A stretch of 35,549 nt of DNA from an uncultured bacterium. GTDB taxonomy: Bacteria; Actinomycetota; Coriobacteriia; Coriobacteriales; Atopobiaceae. The position numbers and the translations under genes are program-made. The stretch is taken from contig CAJMPT010000016.1 of assembly GCA_905215465.1 (NCBI GenBank), positions 1 through 35,549 on the forward strand, given 5' to 3'. The notes below the pieces were generated by a model. The model did not search any database and was not told the origin of the DNA. It was given only the letters and a program-made list of their open reading frames with translations. Numbering within the stretch: position 1 is the stretch's first letter; every line of letters begins with the position of its first letter. Of this stretch, positions 24,858 through 31,919 are shown piece after piece.

Positions 24858-26231
24858 CTACTTCTTTTTGGCGGCGGCCTTGCCGGCGGCGATCTTTGCG
24901 GCAACGTCAACCTTGGCGGAGCCTGTGCCGGAGACCGAGGTCCTTCTCGCCTTTGGCTTGGCTGCCGCGCTGGCGCTGGCGCTGGCACCGCCCGACTTTG
25001 CCTTGGGCCTGATGGTCACGCCGCCGGAGGCCTTGCGAGCGCCCGTGCCCCTGAGGCTGCCTGTCTCCACAAACCCGTTGATGCGGCCGGTGATGCCGCC
25101 CCACAGGGCGTCCCAGCGCCTGCGGATGCTCACGCCGCCGTTGGAGCGCATGCCCATGCAGGGCGCAGCGATAAGGACCGGCAGCAGGTACTCGACGGCA
25201 CGCCAGATGACGAAGCCCGCCGCCAGGTGCTGGCCGAACATGTCGCGGAACAGGTAGGCAAAACCCACCTCGGCTCCGCCCGTGCCGCCGGGAAGCGGGA
25301 TGGCGTTGATGAGCAGCTCCAGCATGGAGCCGCTGGCCAGGCAGACGATGAGGTCGGCGGGCTCCCCAAAGGCCCTCAGCACAAAGAACGGCAAGGCGTA
25401 CATGCAGCCGAGCTGCAGGAGGGTGACCGCCTCGGTGGCAAGCATCTCGCCAACGTTTCCGCAGGCAGAGCGGAAGGCGCCGGCAAACTCCATGACCTGG
25501 GTGTTGACCATCTCGTAGTACTTGTTGTACTTCTCCTCAGAGAGCCAGCCGTGGCGGTTGGCAAAGCGCAGGGCCCAGTTGCCAATGGCCATGACGGGCT
25601 TGGGGAACAGGCACAGGAAGAGCACGGCGCCCACCTGGACCACCTTGAAGCCAAAGAGGAAGAGGCCGATGAGCGTGACGTCGCCAAACTGCTCGTAGAA
25701 GTAGTCGCCGCAGAACAGCAGCATGATGGCCGCAAACACGCCCTCACCGGCCTCGTAGAGCACAAAGCGCGTGAAGTTGAGGGCGCTGGCCTGGCCCACG
25801 GAGAGCCCGGCGCGCGTGAGGCGGTAGATCTGTGCCGGGGGTGCCGCCGCGCCGTTGGGCGTGAGGCGCATGAAGAAGACGCCGGAGGCCTCCACGCTCA
25901 TGAGGTCGCGGATGCCCACCGGGGAGTCCGGGTCAGCGATGACGGAGAGCACGTAGGCCAGCACGCCAAAGACGTAGTAGAAGAGGAAGCAGACGACGCC
26001 CGCGGTGACCCAGCCCAAGTCGACGCCGGCAAGCGAGGTCACAAACTCGTCAAACTGGCCCGAGAAGACCAGGTACGCCACGTAGGCAACCACCACGAAG
26101 GCGAGAAACACCAGGCTCTTGCGCACCTGGCCCATGGACTCGCGGTCAGCCGCGGCGTCCTCTGCGGCCGCCTTGGTGGAGCGGGCACCGCTGACCTTGA
26201 GCTTGACCTTCTTCTTGGGCTCCTCGGCCAC
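24858..26231 (-). CDS. Lysylphosphatidylglycerol synthase TM-domain/flippase-like membrane protein (UPF0104)
   Basis: 457 residues from a GTG behind AAAGGAGG. About eight transmembrane helices form the UPF0104/LPG_synthase_TM fold, with the family motif INAIPLPGGTGGAEVGFAYLF (about 313-333) and TPNGAAAPPAQIYRLTRAG. There is no aminoacyl-transfer domain, so this is the stand-alone membrane type related to lipid flippases, of unresolved substrate. Both ends are Lys/Ala-rich and presumably cytoplasmic: the N-terminus KKKVKLKVSGARSTK and a histone-like tail with KPKARRTSVS and AAGKAAAKKK. It is transcribed in the same direction as mnmA, 123 bp downstream of it. Confidence 0.82.
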   Translation of the reverse strand: MAEEPKKKVKLKVSGARSTKAAAEDAAADRESMGQVRKSLVFLAFVVVAYVAYLVFSGQFDEFVTSLAGVDLGWVTAGVVCFLFYYVFGVLAYVLSVIADPDSPVGIRDLMSVEASGVFFMRLTPNGAAAPPAQIYRLTRAGLSVGQASALNFTRFVLYEAGEGVFAAIMLLFCGDYFYEQFGDVTLIGLFLFGFKVVQVGAVLFLCLFPKPVMAIGNWALRFANRHGWLSEEKYNKYYEMVNTQVMEFAGAFRSACGNVGEMLATEAVTLLQLGCMYALPFFVLRAFGEPADLIVCLASGSMLELLINAIPLPGGTGGAEVGFAYLFRDMFGQHLAAGFVIWRAVEYLLPVLIAAPCMGMRSNGGVSIRRRWDALWGGITGRINGFVETGSLRGTGARKASGGVTIRPKAKSGGASASASAAAKPKARRTSVSGTGSAKVDVAAKIAAGKAAAKKK

Positions 26232-26329
26232 GCCGCCTCCTTTGGTAGTCCCTTGCGCGCAGGGCGCCTAACTCTCCCATGATACCCCCGGCTGGGCTTG
26301 GGCCGTCGGCTGGGAGCGGCGCGGCGGAA

Positions 26330-26360
26330 AGTTGACAAAGGGACTGTCTCTTTGTCAACT
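26330..26360. repeat. REP-like palindrome overlapping the mnmA stop codon
   Basis: AGTTGACAAAG (26330-26340), GGACTGTCT, and CTTTGTCAACT (26350-26360) form an 11-bp perfect stem. The mnmA stop TGA (26355-26357) and last codons lie in the right arm. The format (GTTGACAAAG around a GGGACTGTC core) is typical of REP sequences in Gram-positive genomes. Confidence 0.65.
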
Positions 26361-27476
26361 CTTAGAGACGATGCCGCCGCCCAGGCAGGTGAGACCGTCG
26401 TAGATGACGGCGGACTGGCCGGGGGCGACGCGGCGCTGGGGTTCCGCAAAGGTCAGGTGTGCGGTGCGGCCGTCCGGGTCGGGCTCCACCCGTACGGGCG
26501 TGAGGGGACCGGTGTGGCGGGTGCGCACGAGGTACTCCCCCGCCGCGGGCGCCGAGCCGCCAATCCACATGGCATCAGTCAGATCGACCTCCGCCGAGAA
26601 GAGTGCGGGGCTCTGGTGGTCCGCCGTGACGTAGACCACGTTCTTCTCCACGTCCGTCGAGACCACGTAACGGGCGGGACCTCCGCCCAGGTCAAGGCCC
26701 TTTCGCTGGCCCACGGTGAAGAGGAAGGCGCCATCGTGGTGGCCCAGGACGCGCCCGGTCTCCCACTCAACGACGTCTCCCGCGCGGCGCTCGAGCGTGT
26801 CAAGCAGGAAGGTCCTGATGCCCACCGGCCCCACAAAGCAGATGCCGTCGGAGTCGGGCTTTGCCTCCACGCCCAAGCCGCGCTCTGCGCACATGCGGCG
26901 AACCTCGGCCTTGCTGGCGATGTCTCCCACGGGGAAGAGCGTGCGTGCCAGGACGTCTGCGCCCACGCGCCACAGGAAGTAGGTCTGGTCCTTGTGCTCG
27001 TCGGCCGCTCGCATGAGACGGACGGCGGCGCTCGCACCCGCGGCGTCGTCCGGGGCGTCGAGAAGGGCGTCCTTCTCGCCGGCGCCAAGCGCCACGCGCG
27101 CGTAGTGGCCCGTCGCCACAAGGTCTGCGCCCGCGGCAAAGGCACGGTCCGCAAAGGTACCGAACTTGACGGTCTGGTTGCACATGACGTCCGGGTTGGG
27201 CGTGTAGCCGCGCGCGTAGGCATCCACGAGGTAGTCCACGACGGTGGCCTTGTACTCGGCCTCGCAGTCCCAGACCTCCAGGTCGATGCCCAGGGTCACG
27301 GCCACGCGTTCGGCGTCGGCCAGGTCGTCGGCCCAGGCGCACTTGAATCCGGGCAGGTCTCGCGACCAGTTGCGCATGTAGACGGCCGTCACGTCATAGC
27401 CCCGCTCCACCAGAAGCGCGCAGGCAAGCGCCGAGTCCACGCCGCCGGAAAGCCCGGCAAACACCCTCTTGCCCAT
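26355..27476 (-). CDS. mnmA: tRNA-specific 2-thiouridylase
   Basis: Thiolates U34 of tRNA-Lys, -Glu and -Gln. 373 residues from an ATG that overlaps the cysteine desulfurase stop (TGATG), with GGGAGGTG upstream. The PP-loop is GLSGGVDSA (8-16), the first catalytic cysteine is Cys99 in NPDVMCNQTVKFG, and the persulfide cysteine is Cys212 in DSDGICFVG. The C-terminal OB-type domain ends at residue 373. The last codons lie in a REP-like hairpin, so the C-terminus may have been reshaped by that insertion. The desulfurase gene directly upstream is the plausible sulfur donor. A longer upstream frame is only the antisense-rich extension through that gene and is discarded. Confidence 0.94.
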   Translation of the reverse strand: MGKRVFAGLSGGVDSALACALLVERGYDVTAVYMRNWSRDLPGFKCAWADDLADAERVAVTLGIDLEVWDCEAEYKATVVDYLVDAYARGYTPNPDVMCNQTVKFGTFADRAFAAGADLVATGHYARVALGAGEKDALLDAPDDAAGASAAVRLMRAADEHKDQTYFLWRVGADVLARTLFPVGDIASKAEVRRMCAERGLGVEAKPDSDGICFVGPVGIRTFLLDTLERRAGDVVEWETGRVLGHHDGAFLFTVGQRKGLDLGGGPARYVVSTDVEKNVVYVTADHQSPALFSAEVDLTDAMWIGGSAPAAGEYLVRTRHTGPLTPVRVEPDPDGRTAHLTFAEPQRRVAPGQSAVIYDGLTCLGGGIVSKS

Positions 27477-28708
27477 CAGCGGGCACCTCCCATGAGCTGG
27501 GCGGCATTGGCAGCCGCCGCCTCGTCGGACAATCCCAGGCGCCCCATCTCGGCACGCACCGCACGGGTCACGGCAGCCACGGCAAAGTCCACCTCGGCCT
27601 CGGTCGTGGGCCGCCCGAGCGTCATGCGAAGGCTGCCCTCGGCAACCTCGGCGGGCATGCCAATGGCCTGGAGCACGTGCGAGACGCGCATCTTGCTCGC
27701 GGCGCAGGCAGATCCCGTGCCCACGCTCACGCCCTCGCGCTCCAGGCCGATGACCAGGCGGCGTGCCTGCAGCCCTGGGAAGCTCACGTGCAGAAGCCCC
27801 GGCAGACGCAACTTTGCCTTCCTGGGGCCCGACACCACCATCCAGGGAAGCTCGGCGAGAAGCCCCTGCTCCAGGCGGGCCCTCAGACCGGCCAGGCGCC
27901 GGGCCTCCTTGCGCCTGCACGCACACGCGAGCTCGAGCGCTCGTGCGAAGCCGATGATGCCCGGCACGTTCTCGGTCCCGGAGCGCAGGCCGCCCTCCTG
28001 GCCGCCTCCGAGCACGAGCGGCCGCAGGGCCACGTCGTCTGAGGCCCACAGGAGCCCCACCTGCTTGGGCCCGCCGATCTTTGCGGCGGACAGCGTCAGC
28101 AGGTCGCAGCCGAGCGACCCCACGTCAACGGTGAGGCAGCTCGCCGCCTGGGAGGCGTCCACGTGCAGATGGAGCGGGGTGAGGTCCCCTGCGGCAAGAC
28201 GGGCATCCCGCACCTGGGAGACCACGCGCGAGAGCTCGCGCACGGGCTGGACGCAGCCAATCTCCCCGTTTGCCAGGCTGACCGAGACGAGCTGCGTGGC
28301 GGGCCCGATGGCCGCGCGCACGTCCTCGGGGTCGATCAGGCCGTCGGGGCCCACGAACACGATGGCGTGCGGACGGGCCCCGGCGCACGCAAGGACGCTC
28401 TCGTGCTCGATGGCGTCGGTGACCACGTGGCCATCCGTCGCGGCAAAGGCCAGGTTGTTGGCCTCGGTCGCGCCGGCCGTGAGGGTGACGTTGCCCGGGC
28501 GGGCGCCGATGCAGCGTGCCAGCGTGGCACGTGCCGCCTCCAGGTCCGCGCGGACAGAGCGAGCCTCGGCGTAGGGCGCAGACGGGTTGTAGAAGCGCCC
28601 CGTGAGGTAGGGGTACATGGCCTCCAGGACCTCGGGCTCAAGGGGCGTTGCGGCAGCATAGTCCAGGTAGGCCGAGGTCACGGGAGCCACGCTCTTCTCG
28701 CCACTCAC
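27476..28708 (-). CDS. Cysteine desulfurase (NifS/IscS-like)
   Basis: PLP enzyme that mobilises sulfur from cysteine, here probably for MnmA. 410 residues from a GTG at 28708 (GGAGG seven bases upstream, GTGA overlap with the preceding stop). Features: LDYAAATPLEPEV, AGATEANNLA, AIEHESV with His102, HVDASQAA (Asp184, Gln187), the PLP lysine Lys210 in LSAAKIGGPKQVG, GGGQEGGLRSGTEN, and the persulfide Cys335 in VGTGSACAASKMRVSHVL. The residue before the PLP lysine is Ala instead of the usual His (SAHK), a notable substitution. The operon order, membrane protein - desulfurase - mnmA, is tightly overlapped. Confidence 0.9.
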   Translation of the reverse strand: MSGEKSVAPVTSAYLDYAAATPLEPEVLEAMYPYLTGRFYNPSAPYAEARSVRADLEAARATLARCIGARPGNVTLTAGATEANNLAFAATDGHVVTDAIEHESVLACAGARPHAIVFVGPDGLIDPEDVRAAIGPATQLVSVSLANGEIGCVQPVRELSRVVSQVRDARLAAGDLTPLHLHVDASQAASCLTVDVGSLGCDLLTLSAAKIGGPKQVGLLWASDDVALRPLVLGGGQEGGLRSGTENVPGIIGFARALELACACRRKEARRLAGLRARLEQGLLAELPWMVVSGPRKAKLRLPGLLHVSFPGLQARRLVIGLEREGVSVGTGSACAASKMRVSHVLQAIGMPAEVAEGSLRMTLGRPTTEAEVDFAVAAVTRAVRAEMGRLGLSDEAAAANAAQLMGGAR

Positions 28709-29637
28709 TGGGCGGCCTCCGCGGGCTGGTCCTCCGGAGCGCCGCCGTCTATGACCATGTTCTGGAAGCGGCTTGAGATGAACTCGTCGGTGTAGTTGGT
28801 GTCGACCCACTGCTCGAAGGCGTTGGCCGCCGGCACGCCGGCATCGCGGGCGGTTTTGCGATCGAAGCAGACCAGAGTCATGGCGATGTCGGCCACCAGG
28901 TAGGCGGCCACGAGCGTGACAAAGAGCACCTGTCGCTTTGAGGTGGGCATGCCAATCTGGTAGAGGAGGCGCGGCATGACGCTGCGGGCCCAGACCAGGC
29001 CCAGGATGCCCCAGAAGAACAGGAACCGCCAGGCAACCCACTTGGTGATGTGGTCAGGCAGGAACTCGTAGGTCCATGAGGTGGCGTTGAAGAGCTCCTC
29101 CATGGCCCAGCCGGTCAGCTGCTCCAAACCGCCGCCGATGCAGGCCGCGGCGAGGAAGATCTTGAGGCCGCCCGCGCCGTGGCGGCGCAGTTGGAAGCAC
29201 AGGACGGTGAGAAGGACCGCGCCGGTGCCGTAGAGCGGGCTGAAGGGGCCCCAGACCAGGCCGACACGGTTCTCGGTGAGGCCGGCCGTGAGGAGCATCC
29301 AGATCTCCTCGAGCAGAAGGCCTGCCATGCAGCCGACGAAGAAGATGATGATGACCTGGTACCAGCCAAGGTGCATGCGGTCGAGGTACTCGTCAACGGC
29401 CTCCCTGGAGGCGCGCCAGCGGGCGAAGACGCGCCCGAGGCCACGCGCGTCCTTGGCGCGGGCGAGCTCGCGCTCCAGGACGTCCTCGGAGCCCTCGAGC
29501 GCCTGCTCGGCACGGCTTACCTCGTAATGGCCGAGCTTCTCGCCCTGGGAGAGCCAGTCCCAGAAGTACATGACCACGCGAACGAAGCCCTGCACCACGG
29601 CAAGGAAGAACATGAGCGAGACGATGGCAAGAAACAT
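28705..29637 (-). CDS. Putative ABC transporter permease CmpB-family membrane protein
   Basis: 310 residues from the ATG at 29637 (GGAGGG upstream; a longer frame to 29727 would include basic non-family residues). A first transmembrane helix (MFLAIVSLMFFLAVVQGF) and a charged linker are followed by about five helices with the CmpB/DUF1113 signature GLVWGPFSPLYGTGAVLL, GGGLEQLTGWAMEELF and WRFLFFWGILGLVW. Family function is not established despite the transporter label. It is the first gene of an overlapping unit with the desulfurase and mnmA. Whether it shares their role is unknown. Confidence 0.78.
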   Translation of the reverse strand: MFLAIVSLMFFLAVVQGFVRVVMYFWDWLSQGEKLGHYEVSRAEQALEGSEDVLERELARAKDARGLGRVFARWRASREAVDEYLDRMHLGWYQVIIIFFVGCMAGLLLEEIWMLLTAGLTENRVGLVWGPFSPLYGTGAVLLTVLCFQLRRHGAGGLKIFLAAACIGGGLEQLTGWAMEELFNATSWTYEFLPDHITKWVAWRFLFFWGILGLVWARSVMPRLLYQIGMPTSKRQVLFVTLVAAYLVADIAMTLVCFDRKTARDAGVPAANAFEQWVDTNYTDEFISSRFQNMVIDGGAPEDQPAEAAQ

Positions 29638-29728
29638 GGGACCCTCCGAGACCCTCTGGCGGGCAGCAGAACCTAGCGTCACCCTTAACCTTACCCGCAA
29701 GCGGGCAGAGGTGTCGACCGTATGCAAA

Positions 29729-29759
29729 AAGGGCCGGTCACTCTAGATGACCGGCCCTT
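29729..29759 (-). terminator. Terminator after the first tRNA-Gly
   Basis: A perfect 12-bp stem AAGGGCCGGTCA/TGACCGGCCCTT with an 7-nt loop, followed on the minus strand by TTT, 10 bp beyond the tRNA 3' end. Confidence 0.87.
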
Positions 29760-29768
29760 GTGCTCTCA

Positions 29769-29844
29769 TGGAGCGGGCTACGGGGTTCGAACCCGCGACC
29801 TCCACCTTGGCAAGGTGGCGCGCTACCAACTGCGCTAAGCCCGC
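29769..29844 (-). tRNA. tRNA-Gly (GCC), copy 1
   Basis: 76 nt with encoded CCA: acceptor GCGGGCT.., anticodon loop TTGCCAA (GCC) and T-loop TTCGAAC. The sequence is identical to the copy at 31741-31816. Confidence 0.96.
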
Positions 29845-29857
29845 GACGCAAGGAGAT

Positions 29858-29886
29858 ACAATACGGGAATCCTTGCCTGAGCGCAA
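29858..29886 (-). promoter_or_regulatory. Putative promoter of tRNA-Gly copy 1
   Basis: TTGCGC (29881-29886), a 17-bp spacer and TATTGT (29858-29863) lie 14 bp before the tRNA 5' end. The same spacing recurs in front of copy 2. Confidence 0.5.
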
Positions 29887-29960
29887 GCGTGAATCTCAAC
29901 TTTTTTGAGAAAGTGGGTTTTGGGCCGCAAACACCGATGGCTTGGAACCCGCTACCTGCA

Positions 29961-30098
29961 AAACTCGCCTACGTTTGCGTCTTGTTTTGGAAGTGCCGAG
30001 TACGCCGCTTCTCACGCAAACCACCAACTGGGCAAACGCTGCGCAAACGGCGGCGATACACGCCGCCTTCGCAACAAGACGCAAACGTATCAGAGTTT
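29961..30098. repeat. Structured inverted-repeat element, copy 3
   Basis: Closed by TACGTTTGCGTCTTGTT (29970-29986) and its perfect 17-nt complement (30073-30089), with AAACTC/GAGTTT outside. The interior has CCAACTGGGCAAACG and a stem GGCGGCG-ATACA-CGCCGCC (30048-30066). It ends 28 bp beyond the stop codon of the gene at 30127-31296. Apart from this element nothing was seen in the 282-bp gap between that gene and tRNA-Gly copy 1. Confidence 0.78.
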
Positions 30099-30126
30099 GG
30101 TCGCAACGGCCCGCCACAGGGCGGCC

Positions 30127-31296
30127 TCAGACCTGCTGCACCGTCTCCCAGTCCACGAGGAGCTCGCGCCTGAGCCGCGATGCCGCCTTCTCCATGGCCT
30201 GCGTCCTCGCACGGAAGGGCACGCCGAGCATCCCGGAGAGCACCTTGGCAAAGGAGTTCAACCTGACAGGGTCCTTCAACTGGTCAAATGTGATCGGCAG
30301 AACGTCGATGCCCATTCCCTTGAGCGCGGCGGTCCGCTCCGAGTCAGAGAGGAAGCTGCCGGCGTTCTGATGGACGAGGATGCTCTGGCACTCCACGTCG
30401 ACGGCCGCCTCCTCCCAGAAGAGGTCGCAATAGCAGCAGCTCCTCTGGGCAAGCGCTCGGCCGCCGACGTTGAGCGCCACCTTTCCGTTTGCCTCGAAGC
30501 CATCGAGCCCATAGCCGCCCATGCGCCGAGAGAAGCCCAGAAGGACCGCCACCTGAACCTCGAAGGGCGAGGCGGCACCAGCCTTGACCAGCGAGGCCGC
30601 CTGTGCAAGACGACTCGCTCCCCTCTTGAGGTCGCAGGCTTCGGCAAACGAGGCGAGCCTTTGGGGAGTCGTCAGTGCGGGCCTGCTCCACAGCGTGCCG
30701 AGCTGCTTGCCCGAGTCGACGAACGGGCGCCATCCGCCCACCGTGGGAATCGGCTTGTCCCTGTCGAGGATGTGCTGCAGGAAGGCCTTGATGTGCGCCG
30801 GCGGGCTAAAGACGGCAAAGGAGCCGCAGAGCTCCGAGGCGATCATGACGGTCCGGGCGAGGCTGCCTCTACCGGCGAGCTGGAGCGCCACAAGCTCCGG
30901 CGACGCAACGCTCACTTCGTCGTAGAGGTGAAGCTCCGAGCCAGAGGGTAGTTCGTGGCTCCAAAGCCGTGGCCTCAGGAGGGCCGACCCGTGGCACTTT
31001 GAGTGCCGCTTCACCAGAACGTCCACCGCGCCCTCGTGTCCGGCGGCAACAAGGGCAATGACGGGCAGCAGCTCCCTTGCCGCAGCGCCCATTGACCTCG
31101 TGTGAGCATTGGTTCTCAAGTAGAGCTTACAGAGGGGCAGCTCATCCACAACCTGGGCCCTCAGGGTTGCGACCTCGTCCACAGTCGCAATCTTACGCAG
31201 GATGGCATCATCCTCCTCCCCAGCGAGAAGAAGGTGCACTATCGGCGGAATTCGCCAATAGTCAAAAGCCGCTATGTCGCAGATTGTTGTCGCCAT
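30127..31296 (-). CDS. Uncharacterised protein with AbiEi-like/PD-(D/E)xK-like C-terminal region
   Basis: 389 residues, not matched to a characterised enzyme. The middle (LWSHELPSGSELHLYDEVSVASPELVALQLA..LARTVMIASELCGSF) resembles AbiEi/COG5340-type modules. The C-terminus (EVQVAVLLGFSRRMGGYGLDGFEAN, then CYCDLFWEEAAVDVECQS and SDSERTAALKGMGIDVLPITFDQL) resembles DUF559/Vsr-like PD-(D/E)xK folds, with Asp291 and Glu302-x-Gln304 as candidate active-site residues. From memory, coriobacterial genomes carry many such paralogues. This could not be checked here. The gene is alone between structured repeat copies 3 and 4, and beyond these lie identical tRNA-Gly genes. The ATG at 31296 has no obvious ribosome binding site. 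Nuclease function is an inference. Confidence 0.6.
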   Translation of the reverse strand: MATTICDIAAFDYWRIPPIVHLLLAGEEDDAILRKIATVDEVATLRAQVVDELPLCKLYLRTNAHTRSMGAAARELLPVIALVAAGHEGAVDVLVKRHSKCHGSALLRPRLWSHELPSGSELHLYDEVSVASPELVALQLAGRGSLARTVMIASELCGSFAVFSPPAHIKAFLQHILDRDKPIPTVGGWRPFVDSGKQLGTLWSRPALTTPQRLASFAEACDLKRGASRLAQAASLVKAGAASPFEVQVAVLLGFSRRMGGYGLDGFEANGKVALNVGGRALAQRSCCYCDLFWEEAAVDVECQSILVHQNAGSFLSDSERTAALKGMGIDVLPITFDQLKDPVRLNSFAKVLSGMLGVPFRARTQAMEKAASRLRRELLVDWETVQQV

Positions 31297-31400
31297 CCGC
31301 AGAAGTTACCACGCATGGGCCCTGACGGCAGCAACGCCGCGCGGGAGTCTGGCAAACGGCCCCAAAGCGCCCGGAGACGTCGTTGGAGGGCCACCTCACC

Positions 31401-31543
31401 ACAAACTTGTCTACGTTTGCGTCTTAATTCGGACTCATCGAGTATTGGCCCAATCCGCCCATTCGCCAACTGGGCAAACGATGCCCGATCATGAGCGATA
31501 CCCGGCATCTCCGATACAAGACGCAAACGTAGCCGAGTTTTGT
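31401..31543. repeat. Structured inverted-repeat element, copy 4
   Basis: Closed by CTACGTTTGCGTCTT (31411-31425) and its perfect complement (31518-31532), extended outward by ACAAACT/AGTTTTGT with a bulge. The interior carries CCAACTGGGCAAACG and the stem GATGCC/GGCATC, in the same orientation as copy 3. It begins 105 bp upstream of the start codon of the gene at 30127-31296, so it could lie in that gene's promoter region or leader. Confidence 0.78.
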
Positions 31544-31592
31544 CGGAACGAAGCTCCGCGGGCGGCCAGATCAAGCCCCCAGGCACAAGAAA

Positions 31593-31617
31593 AGGGCGCC
31601 TGCTACGCAGACGCCCT
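31593..31617 (-). terminator. Terminator after tRNA-Cys
   Basis: AGGGCGCCTGC/GCAGACGCCCT (one mismatch, 3-nt loop) followed on the minus strand by TTTTCTT, 10 bp beyond the tRNA. Confidence 0.8.
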
Positions 31618-31626
31618 GAACTCTCT

Positions 31627-31700
31627 TGGAGGCGAAGCCCGGATTCGAACCGGGGGTGAGGGCTTTGCAGGCCCCTGCCTTACCACTTGGCCACTTCGCC
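31627..31700 (-). tRNA. tRNA-Cys (GCA)
   Basis: 74 nt with encoded CCA: acceptor GGCGAAG/CTTCGCC, anticodon loop CTGCAAA (GCA), T-arm CCGGG-TTCGAAT-CCGGG type. Only 40 bp separate it from the upstream tRNA-Gly, and these contain a terminator-like hairpin, so its own promoter is not apparent. Confidence 0.95.
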
Positions 31701-31708
31701 ATATGAAA

Positions 31709-31730
31709 AAGGCCGATCGAGACCGGCCTT
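31709..31730 (-). terminator. Hairpin with T run between tRNA-Gly copy 2 and tRNA-Cys
   Basis: AAGGCCG/CGGCCTT stem followed on the minus strand by TTTTTCATAT. It would stop most transcripts from tRNA-Gly before tRNA-Cys, acting as an attenuator, or serve as a processing hairpin. Confidence 0.65.
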
Positions 31731-31740
31731 GGTGCTCGCA

Positions 31741-31816
31741 TGGAGCGGGCTACGGGGTTCGAACCCGCGACCTCCACCTTGGCAAGGTGGCGCGCTACCA
31801 ACTGCGCTAAGCCCGC
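31741..31816 (-). tRNA. tRNA-Gly (GCC), copy 2
   Basis: Identical over all 76 nt to the copy at 29769-29844, including the encoded CCA. It is the first gene of a small minus-strand tRNA cluster with tRNA-Cys. Confidence 0.96.
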
Positions 31817-31829
31817 GTGCGCAAGGAGT

Positions 31830-31858
31830 AATATACGGAAACTCGGCCACCCGTGCAA
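31830..31858 (-). promoter_or_regulatory. Putative promoter of tRNA-Gly copy 2
   Basis: TTGCAC (31853-31858), a 17-bp spacer and TATATT (31830-31835), 14 bp before the tRNA, with the same geometry as copy 1. Confidence 0.55.
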
Positions 31859-31919
31859 GCAGAAATTTGGACTTCTTTGCAAAAAAGTGAGTTTCCACAG
31901 GTAGAAGCCGCAGAAAAAA

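Noticed and set aside
26298..28574. A 758-codon open frame on the plus strand opposite mnmA and the desulfurase
   Set aside because: GC-rich codon bias leaves the antisense frames open. Both minus-strand genes are intact with all catalytic motifs, and the plus-strand translation is low-complexity Arg/Ser/Ala.
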